NCBI GenBank assembly: GCA_945881915.1
Contig: CAMCVW010000013.1
Location: forward strand, 1-64,000
From: Thermoflexus hugenholtzii JAD2
GTDB taxonomy: Bacteria; Chloroflexota; Chloroflexia; Chloroflexales; Roseiflexaceae
Direction of reading: 5' to 3'
DNA length: 64,000 bases
The notes beneath the pieces are model-generated. The model searched no databases and was not told the origin of the DNA. It saw nothing but the letters and a program-made list of their open reading frames with translations. This document shows, piece after piece, positions 18,267 through 29,000 of this stretch. The number at the start of each line of letters is the position of its first letter. Within the stretch, counting starts at the first letter, position 1. The position numbers were made by a program, and so were the translations under genes.

Positions 18267-20082
18267 AGACCACACCCGCCCGTTGACCGGGACCGACGAG
18301 ATTTTGGTTGGGTGCAATTCGGTCGTAGCGCATCAGTTCGGCGACAATCCTGCGATAGACCGGTAACGCGGTCGCGACACCATATATGTCATCGATGGGG
18401 CGATCGATTTTGACCAAGACTGCATAGTGCGGTGCTTCAAGCGGCGCCATGCCGACCACCGAACCAATCGTCTGCCCGGTGTATCCGCCGTACCCATCCG
18501 GGATGGAGGACGTGCCCGTTTTGGCACCAACGCGAAATCCGGGAACGAGCCACAGGTCATCTGGTTGACGGGCATTGACATAGTGGTTGGCGGATCGCAT
18601 CAACATACCGCGTACTTTGAGTGCTACCGGCGCGCTGATTGGTTGACTCTGGACCACCGGTTCGGTGTCTACACAGCTCCCATCACGATTGCAACGCTTC
18701 TGGACGATGTATGGTTGCATCATCACCCCGTTATTGGCGACGGCTGCAGCCATGCGCACCACTTGGAGTGGCGTGACTGCGATTCCTTGCCCGTACGAAT
18801 TCGTGTTGAGGTTGATGGGGGTGTAATTGGCGCTACCCGGCTGCCAATAGATTCCCGCTGTTTCACCGGGTAATTCGATGCCGGTCATTTTGCCGAAGCC
18901 AAAATCGTCAATGGCGCGGTAGAACACCGATTCGCCCATTTTTTCAGCGAATAACAAGGCACCAATATTGCTCGAGAAGTAGAGCACCCCGCCTGGGGTC
19001 ATGACACCATGTCCCTTGAAGTCGTAGTTGGACAAGTTGTAGTCGTAGCGGCGGATGGTTCCCTCATCAATGACTTGCGTTGTTTCGTCAAAAGCGTTGG
19101 CTTGGAGGCCGGCGGCAACCGTCAAAATTTTGAAGGTGGACCCCGGCTCATAGACCTGTCCGACTGCGGGATTCGTGTTGTAGACCTCTGGTTCGACGTC
19201 GGCATAATCATTCGGGTCAAAATCAGGAAAACTGGCCATGGCGCGAATTGCTCCGGTTTTCACATCCATCACGAGTACCGAGCCGCCAGAAGCACCATGT
19301 ATGTCAATCGCTCTGCTGAGTTGGTCTTCGGCGAGGTGCTGGATGTATGGATCAATCGTCAATTGCACTTGACTGCCGTTGACGGGTTCGATGCGTTGGT
19401 ATGGTCGCGACCAGATGGGCTGTTGGTGAATGTCGACCTCTGCGGTGATGACGCCATCTGCCCCGCGCAACACGTCGTCAAAGCTCGCTTCGACCCCGGC
19501 AATGCCCATCCCATTGAGGTTCGTCGCGCCGATGACGTGGGATGCGAATCGTCCTTGCGGATAGAATCGGTGCGGCTCATAGACAAGGTAGAGGCTTTCT
19601 TGTTTGAATCGCTCGATTTTGTCAGCCTGATCATCCGGCAGCCAACGGGCAATCGGTACCCACGCACGATTCGTGTCGATGAGGAGTGCCAAAATTTTCT
19701 CGGAGGGAATTTTGATAACCTCGCTGATGCGCACGGCGAGATTCGCTGCATCGCCGGGATCGATTTGTGCAGGTACCACGTAGAGTGACCGACGCTCGAC
19801 ATCGACCGCCAAAATATTGCCGAAGCGGTCGACTATCGTGCCACGGCTTGCCACAATGGGGATGCTCTGGTTGACTTCGCTGCTTGCCCGTGCTGCATAC
19901 CCGTTCCGGTCCAGCAGCTGGACATCGGCGAGTTGGAGCGTAATACGTGCCAAAAACGCCATAGCCAAGCCGAATGCCACAAACAATCGCCACGGACTCG
20001 TGGCACTGCTCGGCGCAGCGGGTGTACTGGAGGGTAGACGTTCGTTGCCAGCTACTGCACGGATATCATTTATCAAGCTCAT
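18256..20082 (-). CDS. ftsI: Septal class B penicillin-binding protein (transpeptidase)
   Basis: A bitopic D,D-transpeptidase of 608 residues that crosslinks septal peptidoglycan with FtsW. One membrane helix (about 32-50) precedes the dimerisation domain with ASRGTIVDRFGNILA. The penicillin-binding motifs are STFK (S315-K318), SSN (370-372) and KTG (521-523). There is no C-terminal PASTA domain. The ATG overlaps the ftsL stop as ATGA and the end overlaps murF. Confidence 0.95.
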   Translation of the reverse strand: MSLINDIRAVAGNERLPSSTPAAPSSATSPWRLFVAFGLAMAFLARITLQLADVQLLDRNGYAARASSEVNQSIPIVASRGTIVDRFGNILAVDVERRSLYVVPAQIDPGDAANLAVRISEVIKIPSEKILALLIDTNRAWVPIARWLPDDQADKIERFKQESLYLVYEPHRFYPQGRFASHVIGATNLNGMGIAGVEASFDDVLRGADGVITAEVDIHQQPIWSRPYQRIEPVNGSQVQLTIDPYIQHLAEDQLSRAIDIHGASGGSVLVMDVKTGAIRAMASFPDFDPNDYADVEPEVYNTNPAVGQVYEPGSTFKILTVAAGLQANAFDETTQVIDEGTIRRYDYNLSNYDFKGHGVMTPGGVLYFSSNIGALLFAEKMGESVFYRAIDDFGFGKMTGIELPGETAGIYWQPGSANYTPINLNTNSYGQGIAVTPLQVVRMAAAVANNGVMMQPYIVQKRCNRDGSCVDTEPVVQSQPISAPVALKVRGMLMRSANHYVNARQPDDLWLVPGFRVGAKTGTSSIPDGYGGYTGQTIGSVVGMAPLEAPHYAVLVKIDRPIDDIYGVATALPVYRRIVAELMRYDRIAPNQNLVGPGQRAGVVYGE

Positions 20083-20465
20083 GGCGTTTGTTCTAGCGCT
20101 TTGGTGACGACGACTTGCCCTTGTTCGACACCGAGAATCATAAATCGAACGCTGGTTTCTTGGACCGGAATCATCCCCGTTTGCTCTGCATATCGTTCGA
20201 TGCGCTGCATCGACTGTGCGTCGGCCATACGAAGCATCAGCGACTTGTGGGTGCGGATGAGTTGCGTCTGCTTGGCGATGAGGAGGTCTATGTCGAGGCC
20301 CGTTTGCGCCACCCGAACAGTCTGCGCAATGGTGGCAATTCCCATCACAGCCAACAGCAGTGCAAATGCGATGACCGCACCGTTGCGTGATGTGATGTAT
20401 GCGCGCGAATTATGCAGACCTTGTTGGAGGACACTCATACGCATGTTTGCACCATGGGGAGACAT
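20079..20465 (-). CDS. ftsL: FtsL/DivIC-like bitopic division protein
   Basis: A 128-residue single-pass protein: short cytoplasmic tail, one hydrophobic helix (AVIAFALLLAVMGIATIAQ), then a heptad-like stretch (IDLLIAKQTQLIRTHKSLML) that could form the coiled coil used by FtsL and FtsB. Sequence conservation in this family is low, so the call depends on size, topology and the position just before ftsI. The ATG at 20465 is used; Met8 and Met10 are alternatives, and none has a clear ribosome binding site. A promoter candidate ends 11 bases upstream, which would make the mRNA nearly leaderless. Confidence 0.8.
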   Translation of the reverse strand: MSPHGANMRMSVLQQGLHNSRAYITSRNGAVIAFALLLAVMGIATIAQTVRVAQTGLDIDLLIAKQTQLIRTHKSLMLRMADAQSMQRIERYAEQTGMIPVQETSVRFMILGVEQGQVVVTKALEQTP

Positions 20466-20476
20466 GTTTTTACTAT

Positions 20477-20504
20477 GTTATATAGTACCATGCTTCGTAA
20501 TCAA
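20477..20504 (-). promoter_or_regulatory. Internal promoter candidate before ftsL
   Basis: On the minus strand TTGATT (20499-20504) and TATAAC (20477-20482) are separated by 16 bases. This lies in the 47-base gap between the caspase-like gene and ftsL, the largest gap between the insert and the core division genes. It would let ftsL-ftsI and downstream genes be expressed without reading through the insert. Confidence 0.45.
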
Positions 20505-20512
20505 AATGTCAG

Positions 20513-23026
20513 CTAGCGTGAAACATAGATCTTGTTCCCGGTCAGGGTATTCATCGTCACATGGACATTCTTGGGGAGCCACTGTCCGTCACTCGTTTGG
20601 ACGAGCGAAGTCATCGAAAAGCGAACATCCGGCGCATAGGTACCTTTGCTCTGTATCCCGGGGTTCGTCGTTGCCACGATCGATAGTCGGCCGCTCTGGC
20701 TGGATGGGATGTATTGCTGTAACACGAATCGCGCATGGCGCAACATTTCGGGCGAAATGTCGCGTTCGGTCAGGAGCATCCGTCGAACGGTTTTGGGCAC
20801 ACGTTCCACCGTCTGAAGTTGCATGCTGCCGGTACTCGTGGTGTGCCGAATCGTTGGTTGCGCCATGCCACCCTTCATCGTTGCCCAGGGATCGCCGAGG
20901 AGAATGAATTCGATGAGTGTCTTCATATCGACGTCATCCAAAAATCCTTGCCGATCGTACATCGTCTGTGCAAATTCGAGGCGGGCATAGTGCAGCGCCA
21001 TTCCGACTGGCATTCCGGTTGCCAGGTGGTGGGTTAAGCGCTCAAACAACAAATCCGCACCCAGCAACGGTGCTCCAGCGCTGCCATATGCATTCACGGT
21101 CGCGCCTACAAATGCAAGCGCCCCTTGTGATAGTGCTTTGAGGGGAATTGAGTTGCGGATGTTACGCCCAGATAATTCGGCTCCGTAACATGCCTCACTG
21201 ATGATAATCGTGCCAGCAACAGAACTGCGCTGTATGTGGTCTGGCGACAGCGCAATGGGGAGCGCAGTGGCTGCCCCCCACACGTCGGCCGGCTGCCCGT
21301 AGAAGTGTGGCATACCCGCTGCGCCGTGCAGATTGAGGTACAAGACCTCACGACCAGCGATTACTTTGTGTGCGCCGGATTGGCTCGTGTGCGGTGGCGA
21401 CAAAACGAGCTGCGCATCGGCGTGGAGATTGCGCAGAACGAGTCTCGAGGGCTCTTGCCAGACTTCTGCTGCGACCCCGCGTGCCATGCGGTCACCGACA
21501 GCGCTGCGGATGCGCAACCAGGCTGCCACATCGAATCCCATCCGACCCTGATGGTGGGCAGTGCGGTGATAGTCGGTCATCGTCGTCAACATGTTCAGCA
21601 GTAATGTCGGATCGTCGTCGTCACCCTCGGGCAGTCGAGACACGATACGCTGAGGAATGAGGTACCCCGAGTCGTCACAGGCATATGGGTTGTCCGAAAA
21701 GATTACCCGGTCATCGTCGGGTATAGGATTTTGGAGGCGGTGGAACGGAATGCACTCATCGCCGCCAATCAAAACCACAGTAGCTAATTCGACCTGCACC
21801 GCTGCGCAATGCTCGGCAAATCGCCGAATCAAATCACGAACCGCCAACGCATCAGCCGGGATTGGTTGATCGACAACAAGGTCGCCCCATACCAGAGACT
21901 GGGGTGTATCGATGTAGCCTGCACAAACGGTCATACCTTGACCGCGCAAAACACTACATGCGAGTTGCAGATGCTGGTCGATGCGACGCCAACCCTCTGT
22001 GCCGAAGCGTCGTGTCAACACGCCACGATTCCCGAGTATCAGGTGCACCTGACCGTCTCCGGTTACCATGCTGGGGGGCGTCTGTCTGCCGGCATCGGCA
22101 CGAATGACGCTATCGGGCGTTGCAGGGAGGGGCTGTTGTACTGCTTCGGCACTGCGCAAACCTGATTCATCTTCTGCGCCGAGGTATTCCTGAAGTGCTG
22201 CGAGTTCCAGATCCCAACGCACACGGGGCACCATTGGCAGTCGGAATGGTATACCAGTGCTCCCAAAGAAGGCCTGTGTGTAGCTCCCATCAGGATCCAT
22301 TGCCATGATTTGTTCACGTGTCACCTGAATGACGTCGAGTGCGGTACTGAGCGCGACACGGAGCAGCAGAATAGGGAATTCTGGTTCAGGGTCGAAATCA
22401 TGATGCGACAGTAAGCGCCGCGCTTCTTCAATCAGTCCTGCCCGACGCATTGCATCGATGGCGAACCAGCGAATATCTGTGCGGTGCGGCACGGTTTTGA
22501 TGGTTTGGCTCAGTTCGGTCGCAGCAAGTACGGGATTGCCACGCTTGAGCAGCAAAATGCCATGACTATACGGCACGTCTGCGGTACCTTCGCGCGGGTT
22601 GTCGTTTTGGTCGAGGGGGTCGACACACAACGCGCGTTTCATGGCAATGGTGCCTGCGTGTTCATTGCCACTCTTGGTCAGGCCAGTCGCCAGACCTACC
22701 CATGCCTGTGCGTCGGTGGTATTGCGCTTCAGCAAAAACTGAAAATGCTGCACCGAGAGACCATGTTGATTACCGGCCAAAAGGGCACGCCCAAGCAACA
22801 TGCTCGGTGCAAGTGCGTCAGGGAATCGACGAATGAGGACCTGCGCAACGCGCCAGGCAATCTTGTGATCACCAGCCTGAATGGCGCGTTCACATGCACG
22901 GCGCACCTGAGCAAACGTCGGAGCATCGGGAAGCTCGTGGTCGAATGCAGGCACAGCGACACTCAGTGAAGCGTTTGGCTTCACTCCTGGCAGTGGTCGA
23001 ATTGTCCCGCTCTTCCTTCGTTCCAT
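20513..23026 (-). CDS. TPR protein with C25/CHAT-type caspase-like peptidase domain
   Basis: An 837-residue protein, no signal peptide seen. Residues about 35-230 are TPR-like helical repeats. The C-terminal half is a caspase-fold peptidase: the catalytic His is in YLNLHGAAGMPHFYGQ (H567) and the Cys in IIISEACYGAEL (C613). The 46-residue spacing and the later FILLGDPW segment match the clan CD families C25 and CHAT, so it should be an active Cys protease cutting after an unknown residue. A strong GAGGAG precedes the ATG. It is 31 bases after the giant NACHT-TPR gene. TPR-linked caspase-like proteases act as effectors in several prokaryotic signalling and defence systems; a role in division control is inferred only from location. 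Confidence 0.87.
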   Translation of the reverse strand: MERRKSGTIRPLPGVKPNASLSVAVPAFDHELPDAPTFAQVRRACERAIQAGDHKIAWRVAQVLIRRFPDALAPSMLLGRALLAGNQHGLSVQHFQFLLKRNTTDAQAWVGLATGLTKSGNEHAGTIAMKRALCVDPLDQNDNPREGTADVPYSHGILLLKRGNPVLAATELSQTIKTVPHRTDIRWFAIDAMRRAGLIEEARRLLSHHDFDPEPEFPILLLRVALSTALDVIQVTREQIMAMDPDGSYTQAFFGSTGIPFRLPMVPRVRWDLELAALQEYLGAEDESGLRSAEAVQQPLPATPDSVIRADAGRQTPPSMVTGDGQVHLILGNRGVLTRRFGTEGWRRIDQHLQLACSVLRGQGMTVCAGYIDTPQSLVWGDLVVDQPIPADALAVRDLIRRFAEHCAAVQVELATVVLIGGDECIPFHRLQNPIPDDDRVIFSDNPYACDDSGYLIPQRIVSRLPEGDDDDPTLLLNMLTTMTDYHRTAHHQGRMGFDVAAWLRIRSAVGDRMARGVAAEVWQEPSRLVLRNLHADAQLVLSPPHTSQSGAHKVIAGREVLYLNLHGAAGMPHFYGQPADVWGAATALPIALSPDHIQRSSVAGTIIISEACYGAELSGRNIRNSIPLKALSQGALAFVGATVNAYGSAGAPLLGADLLFERLTHHLATGMPVGMALHYARLEFAQTMYDRQGFLDDVDMKTLIEFILLGDPWATMKGGMAQPTIRHTTSTGSMQLQTVERVPKTVRRMLLTERDISPEMLRHARFVLQQYIPSSQSGRLSIVATTNPGIQSKGTYAPDVRFSMTSLVQTSDGQWLPKNVHVTMNTLTGNKIYVSR

Positions 23027-23057
23027 TCCCTCAGCTCCTCTTCAATCGCTGTCGTCG

Positions 23058-26000
23058 CTAGAGTGTCGGTGGCTTACGTCGCCGCAGTATCGACAACGGA
23101 CCAAGTATGCTCAAGCCGTTTTGTGCTTCTTTGAGCTCTGGGTTGAGATTCAGTGCGCGCCGGAACGCGATTTGCGCCTTCTGTGCATTGCCAGTCAACT
23201 TATATGCCCTGCCGAGCAGACAGTGCGAATCGGCATTGCTGTCATCTATCGAAATAGCTCGTTCCATAGCGCTGATTGCCTCTGCGGTAATACCCAGCGT
23301 CATCGCCACAATGGCAAAGCGCTGCAACACGGTGACATCTGCAGGTAAGGTCTTGATGACCTGGGGCAGGAGCGCCGTGCATTCCTCGGGCTTTTTGAGC
23401 AAAATCAGTATCTCGATGAGGCCGATTTTGTGGAGGGCCGCGTGAGGTTCGAGTTCGCACGCAATGCGCTGATGATCGAGTGCAGATTGATATTGTTTGT
23501 CGTGCTGTGCAATCGTCGCCATGCCGACATAGGCTTGCACACAGCGGCGGTCCTGCTTGATGGCAGTCTCGTAGGCGTGGCGTGCTTCATCAGAAGAACC
23601 GAGGTGCCACATTGCTAGACCAAAGCGCCAGAGTACCTCTGCTTTGGTTGGTGCAACGGCCAGGGCGTGTTTGAATTGTTCGAGTGCGGCATCGTACCTC
23701 CCCTGTGCCAAGTTGACATCGCCCATTGCCAAAAAGACTTCCTCGTCACTCTGGAATCGATGTGCAGAGCGTTGGATTTCTTCCGAAACTGGCGCTGCAG
23801 GGGCTTCTTTGGGAGCGACTTTTGCTTCCAATTTGGCAAGTTCGCGATAGTATTGTGCTTTATCACCGCCGAACTGGACTGCACGTCGATAGGATTCGAG
23901 GGCTGCGGGACGATCGCCGCGTTGTTCGTAGAGTTGACCGAGTTCATAGTGCCAACTCGCGTTTTCGGGGTCACGTTGGAGCGCTTGTTCGAGGTTGGTA
24001 ATTGCTTCGTTGATGCGCCCCTGCAATACGAGCAGATGTGACAGCGCATAGAGCGGTTTGGTGCCTTCGGGGTCGAGGGCTGTTGCGCTCAGATATGCGC
24101 TACGGGCGTTGTCGAACATCCCCATCTGTTGACAGACGTCACCGAGGAGCATGTGCCAAGAAACGACTTCGTTCTTGAGTGCGATGGCCGCCATGATGGA
24201 ACTGCGCGATTCGCGGAGCTGGTGGGTTTCGACATAGAGTTTGGCCAATTGGAAGTGGTTATCCGCATTCCCACTATCAAAACGCGTTGCCCGCTGGGCA
24301 GCACTGATTGCGCGGTCGATGCGCTGTTCGGCGAGGTATGCATCGCGCAATGCAGCATTGATGGGACCATTCCCCGGCTGCAACTCATTTGCTCGCTCGA
24401 GCACCGGCGTAGCCTCTTTGAGTGCGCCGCGGTTGAGCAGCAACATCCCATACCACTGTTGGACCACGGCAGTGCCGGGCATACTCGCTGCTGCATGTGC
24501 CAAAGCAGCGAGTGCTTCCTCGAGATTGCCAGCCAAATATGCGATACGGCCGTAGATGTACTGATCATGCATCGACAATGGGGCAACAGCCAACACATAG
24601 CGCATATCGACGAGCGCATCTGCCGCCCGCCCTATCATGGCCAACGAGAGTGCACGCCGTTGCCGAATGTGCGCAGCCAGATCGTTTTTGTTGAGGATGC
24701 TGGCATCATGGGCGTCGCCCGATAGGTGCCGTGGGTGCACATCGCCTTGCAATGCCGCTGCGGCATCGAAGGTCGACACAGCCTCGCTATGGCGCTCCAA
24801 CATCTGCAATACGATGCCGCGCTCGAAGAAGCAGCGTGGGTTGTCACCCTCGATCATCAACGCTCGGTCGAATGCCTGGAGCGCAGCGGTCAATTTGACG
24901 TGGATGTTTGCCGGCTGCGTGACGAATTCTTCAAAGTCCTTGGCCAGCGGTGTCTGTTGACGCAGCGCCATGCCCAAGCACATGTGATAGACAGCCTGGG
25001 TGGGATCTGCGGCTACGGCTGCGGTAAAGACGGGTACTGCATCGTCGACTAATTCAAAATCGAGTAACAGGAGGCCATACATCAGGGCAGAAGGCGCATA
25101 GTCTTTTTCGAGCTCATAGGCGTTACGCGCCGCTGCCAAAGCTTTTTCGTATTCGCCCTGACCACGCAGGACACGTGCAAAAACGCGCCAGTGTTCACTG
25201 ACTTGACCCTGCAAATCGACGGCTCGACGCGCGAGGCTATAGGCTTCGTTCAAGCGACCCTGCGCCAGTGCAACATCTGCGAGGCAAGCAATCGCAGGTG
25301 CTGACGTGGGCATAGCAGTAATAACTCGCTGCAGTTCAGCCTCAGCGGCTTCGTAATCACCTGCCTGGAATGACAGAACGCCCAGTCGGTAGGCAAGATT
25401 CACATCGCTTGGATTGAGGTCAACAGCACGATTCATGCATTGGGCGGCGTTGGTCACATCGTGCACTGCCTCGTAATTGTCTGCCAGTTCGACCCACCAC
25501 TCATACTGCTGGTCACGCAAACGCAATGCAGCAATCATGTGCGGAATTGCCTCACCATCGCGTCCGAGCGTTGTCAGCACGGATGCAAGCTGATGTTGCG
25601 CCTGTGCATCGTCCGGATGGACCGAAACGGCTCGTTCCGCGGCATCAAGCGCACGATCGAGGCTGTCTGCCTCGACCATAATCTGCGACATCAAGGTCAG
25701 TGATTTGACATCATTGCCATCGCGTCGTAACGCTTCGACGATATCCGCCGATGCGTCATCGACTTGATTGTTTCGCAGGAGCAGTTCTGCACGTTTGCGC
25801 CACAACGCTGGGTGATCGCCGGCGATGTCGAGTGCGTGGTCGATTTCGTTGATGGCTTCTTTGTACCAGCCACGTTGAGCATGTACATCTGCCAAATCCG
25901 CACGCCAATGATGTGCATCAGGACGTTGTCTGATGGCTTGTTCGATGGCTGCGACCGCCTGCTTGCTCTCGCCGAGAGCCAGATGTGCCAATCCCAAGGT

Positions 26001-29000
26001 GTGCTGGTACTCGGGCCGATTGCTGAGTGCAACGGCTTTTTTGAGTGCACCGACAGCCTCACGATCGGCACCAGTCTGATGCAAGAGGTGCCCAAGAATG
26101 AATTGCCACGGTGCAAAATCCGGCCGACGAGCCACTGCATTGCGATAACTCGTGACAGCGGCTACCCGCTGGCCGAGGCCGAGTAGTGCATCACCGAGCA
26201 ATGCATGATGCTCCGGGAGGCTCGCATCCGCGTGCACGGCATGCTCTGCGCACTCGCGAGCCTCGGACCAGCGTGTGCTTTTGGCATAGGCTGCACTCAT
26301 ACGGGCGTAGGCCGTACCGCGCAGTGGGTGTCTGGTGTTTTTGGTTGCTGGTGTATTGCGTTCGAGGTCGAGGGCTTGTTGCAACTCAATGATTGCAGCT
26401 TCGGGCACGCCAATGGCAATGAGCACTTCGCCGAGGCGCAAATGGTGTTCTGCGGATTTCGGCGCGAGGGCCACCAGGCGTTGGGCGGCATCTGCGGCGG
26501 TAGAAAAATCATCCGCCAGCATTGCTGCATCGCGTAATCCTGCCAGTACCTCGGGTTGTGATGGGTCAATTTGATTCGCTTGTGCAAACAAATCGCGTGC
26601 TTCGTGATGCCGTTGCACCCCGAGGAAGGCCGAGGCCGTCGCGACGATTGCATCGATGGATTGACTATCGATGTGCAAGGCTGCCCGTGCGACTGATAAT
26701 GCTTCATCGATGAAGCCATGCTGATGCAACGCCCGACTCCGGGTGCTCAACACATCGACGCGTTGCGGGGCGTGTTGTGCAGCAGTGTCGAGCAATTCGA
26801 GCGCTTCGCTGGCGCGGTCGGTCTGCAATCCCATCCGTGCCATCTGAAGGATAACTTCAATATCGGACGAATTGATGAGGTATGCTTTGCGTGCCTGTTC
26901 ATAGGCAAATTCATACCGGCCGTGTTGTGCCATTGACTTTGAATAAGCCAGAAGCGTCGGTGCAGATTCGGGATTTACGCGTATCGCTTGCTCAAACGTG
27001 CTCGTGGCTTCGTCGAATCTTCCCGCACCTGCGAGTGCTTGACCCATCAATTCCAGCGCCAACGGGTTGTTCATGACATCGCTGATGTATTGTGTCGACG
27101 CTATCGCAGGCTTCCATGCACGTTCGGCGATGTGGAGCTGGGCTACCTTGAGCCACGAGGCATCGTCGTGGCGATTTTGCCACAACGCTTTTGCTAAATA
27201 ACTGCGGGCGCGCTTCAGACGGCCTCGGCGCATCGCAAAACCGGCAGCGGTGCGTAACAGGCGAGCGTCGTTCCCGTGGTGAATGAGTGCACGTTGAATC
27301 AGCGCGTCGCCTTGCTCAATCTGGCCTAGATGTTCGAAGACGCCGATTGCGTCGATGAGCAACACAACGTTGTCGCTGTCGATTCCAATTGCTTTGTTAT
27401 AGACCTCCGCTGCCTCGCGGAAGCGACCCACATCGCTCAATGCTTTAGCCATCGTATGCATATGGATACTCTGGTGCGGCGTGAGTGTAATCGCCTTGCG
27501 ATACGTAGCCAATGCAGCATCGTACTCACCACGTTGCCACAACAAGCCGGCGAGGTCACTCTGCAGTTCTGCATCTCCGCTTGCTTGACCAAGTGCAGTC
27601 CGGACGATTTGGACCGCTTCGTCACTTGCTCCATGCGCCTGTAATTGCATGGCGAGGTGGCGCTGCGCCGTGATGCTCTTGGGGGCAATGGCAACGGCCT
27701 TCCGCAATGAGCTGACTGCCGCATCAGAATCACCAACCGCTGCACACGCGCTGCCGAGTGCGATATACAACGCCTCGTCGTTCGGTTGCAGATTCACCGC
27801 TTGTTGCCACGATTGCAATGCTCCAGCGGTATCGCCCTTTGCAGTCCGGACGCGACCCAGTGCTGCGTGGCTGTATGCGTCATGGGGCGACAAGCCAATC
27901 GATTTTTCCAGGTAGTACTGTGCTTTTGCGGTATCGCCACGCTCGAGTGAAACACGACCCAGCGCTGCCAACAACGCCGGTTGATCGCCCAAACGTCCCA
28001 GTGCACCTTGGAGCAGTGCATTGGCATCATCAAAACGTCTCAACGACTCGAGCACCTGGCCTTTGGCACAATACAAACTCGGGTCGTCTTGGACTTCGGC
28101 GAGTGCATGATCAAAAGCCGTCAAAGCGGCGGGGAAGTTCTGCTGCTGCACATAGATTTGCCCCAATTCTTGGGCGACTGTGGCACTTTGGCGCCGATAG
28201 ATGTCAATCAGCGACTGCAACGACTGTGCGGCAGCATCGAGCGATCCGATTTTCCCATATGCGATGCCCAGTTGGGTGCGTGCTTGCAAATCCTCTGGGC
28301 GCAGGGAGCACAATAATTCGTACGCTTGTACCGCCGCTGCCCAGTCACTCTGAGACAGCGCCATTTCGGCAATGCGCCGCACCACATCGACATCTTGGCG
28401 CTGTTCGCCGGCAATACCTTCGAGTTGCGCACGGGCGTGCCCGATTGCCCCTTCCTGTTGCAAAATATCTGCTACCGCGATACGCATGCTGACTGTTTTC
28501 ACACCCGCAGAATGCAGCAACGTATCGACACGGTCTCGTTCACCCCCCTGCAGAACAGCTTTGACTGCCGGGCGAATCAAGCCTAATTCAAACAGGCGGC
28601 GCAACGCCGCTGCCCGATTTTCACTGATATCGACGGCAATAGCCACTGCATCTTCATCGCCCGCGAGTTGCGTCAGACTCCACTCCGCCGGTGGTTGCAG
28701 GATCCATTGTTTGGCGCGCACGACCGAGCGAATCATCGGATGCCGATACGACAATGCCTGCTGTTCATAATCAAAATGGATGATGCCCGCGGAGACCAAT
28801 CCACGCAGCGCCACAATATCTCGCTCCACGGCCGGCGCACCCAAAATCTGCTGCGCCAACGTGGCTGTGTTTTGTCCGCCGATACGGAGCCGCAAGACGA
28901 CGTCCACTAATGCCCAGGTATCGCTCTGCTCACCGAATTGTTGATTCAAACTGACCAATAACTCGAGTGCCGGGACCGCATCGGTATTGCCTGATTCCAA

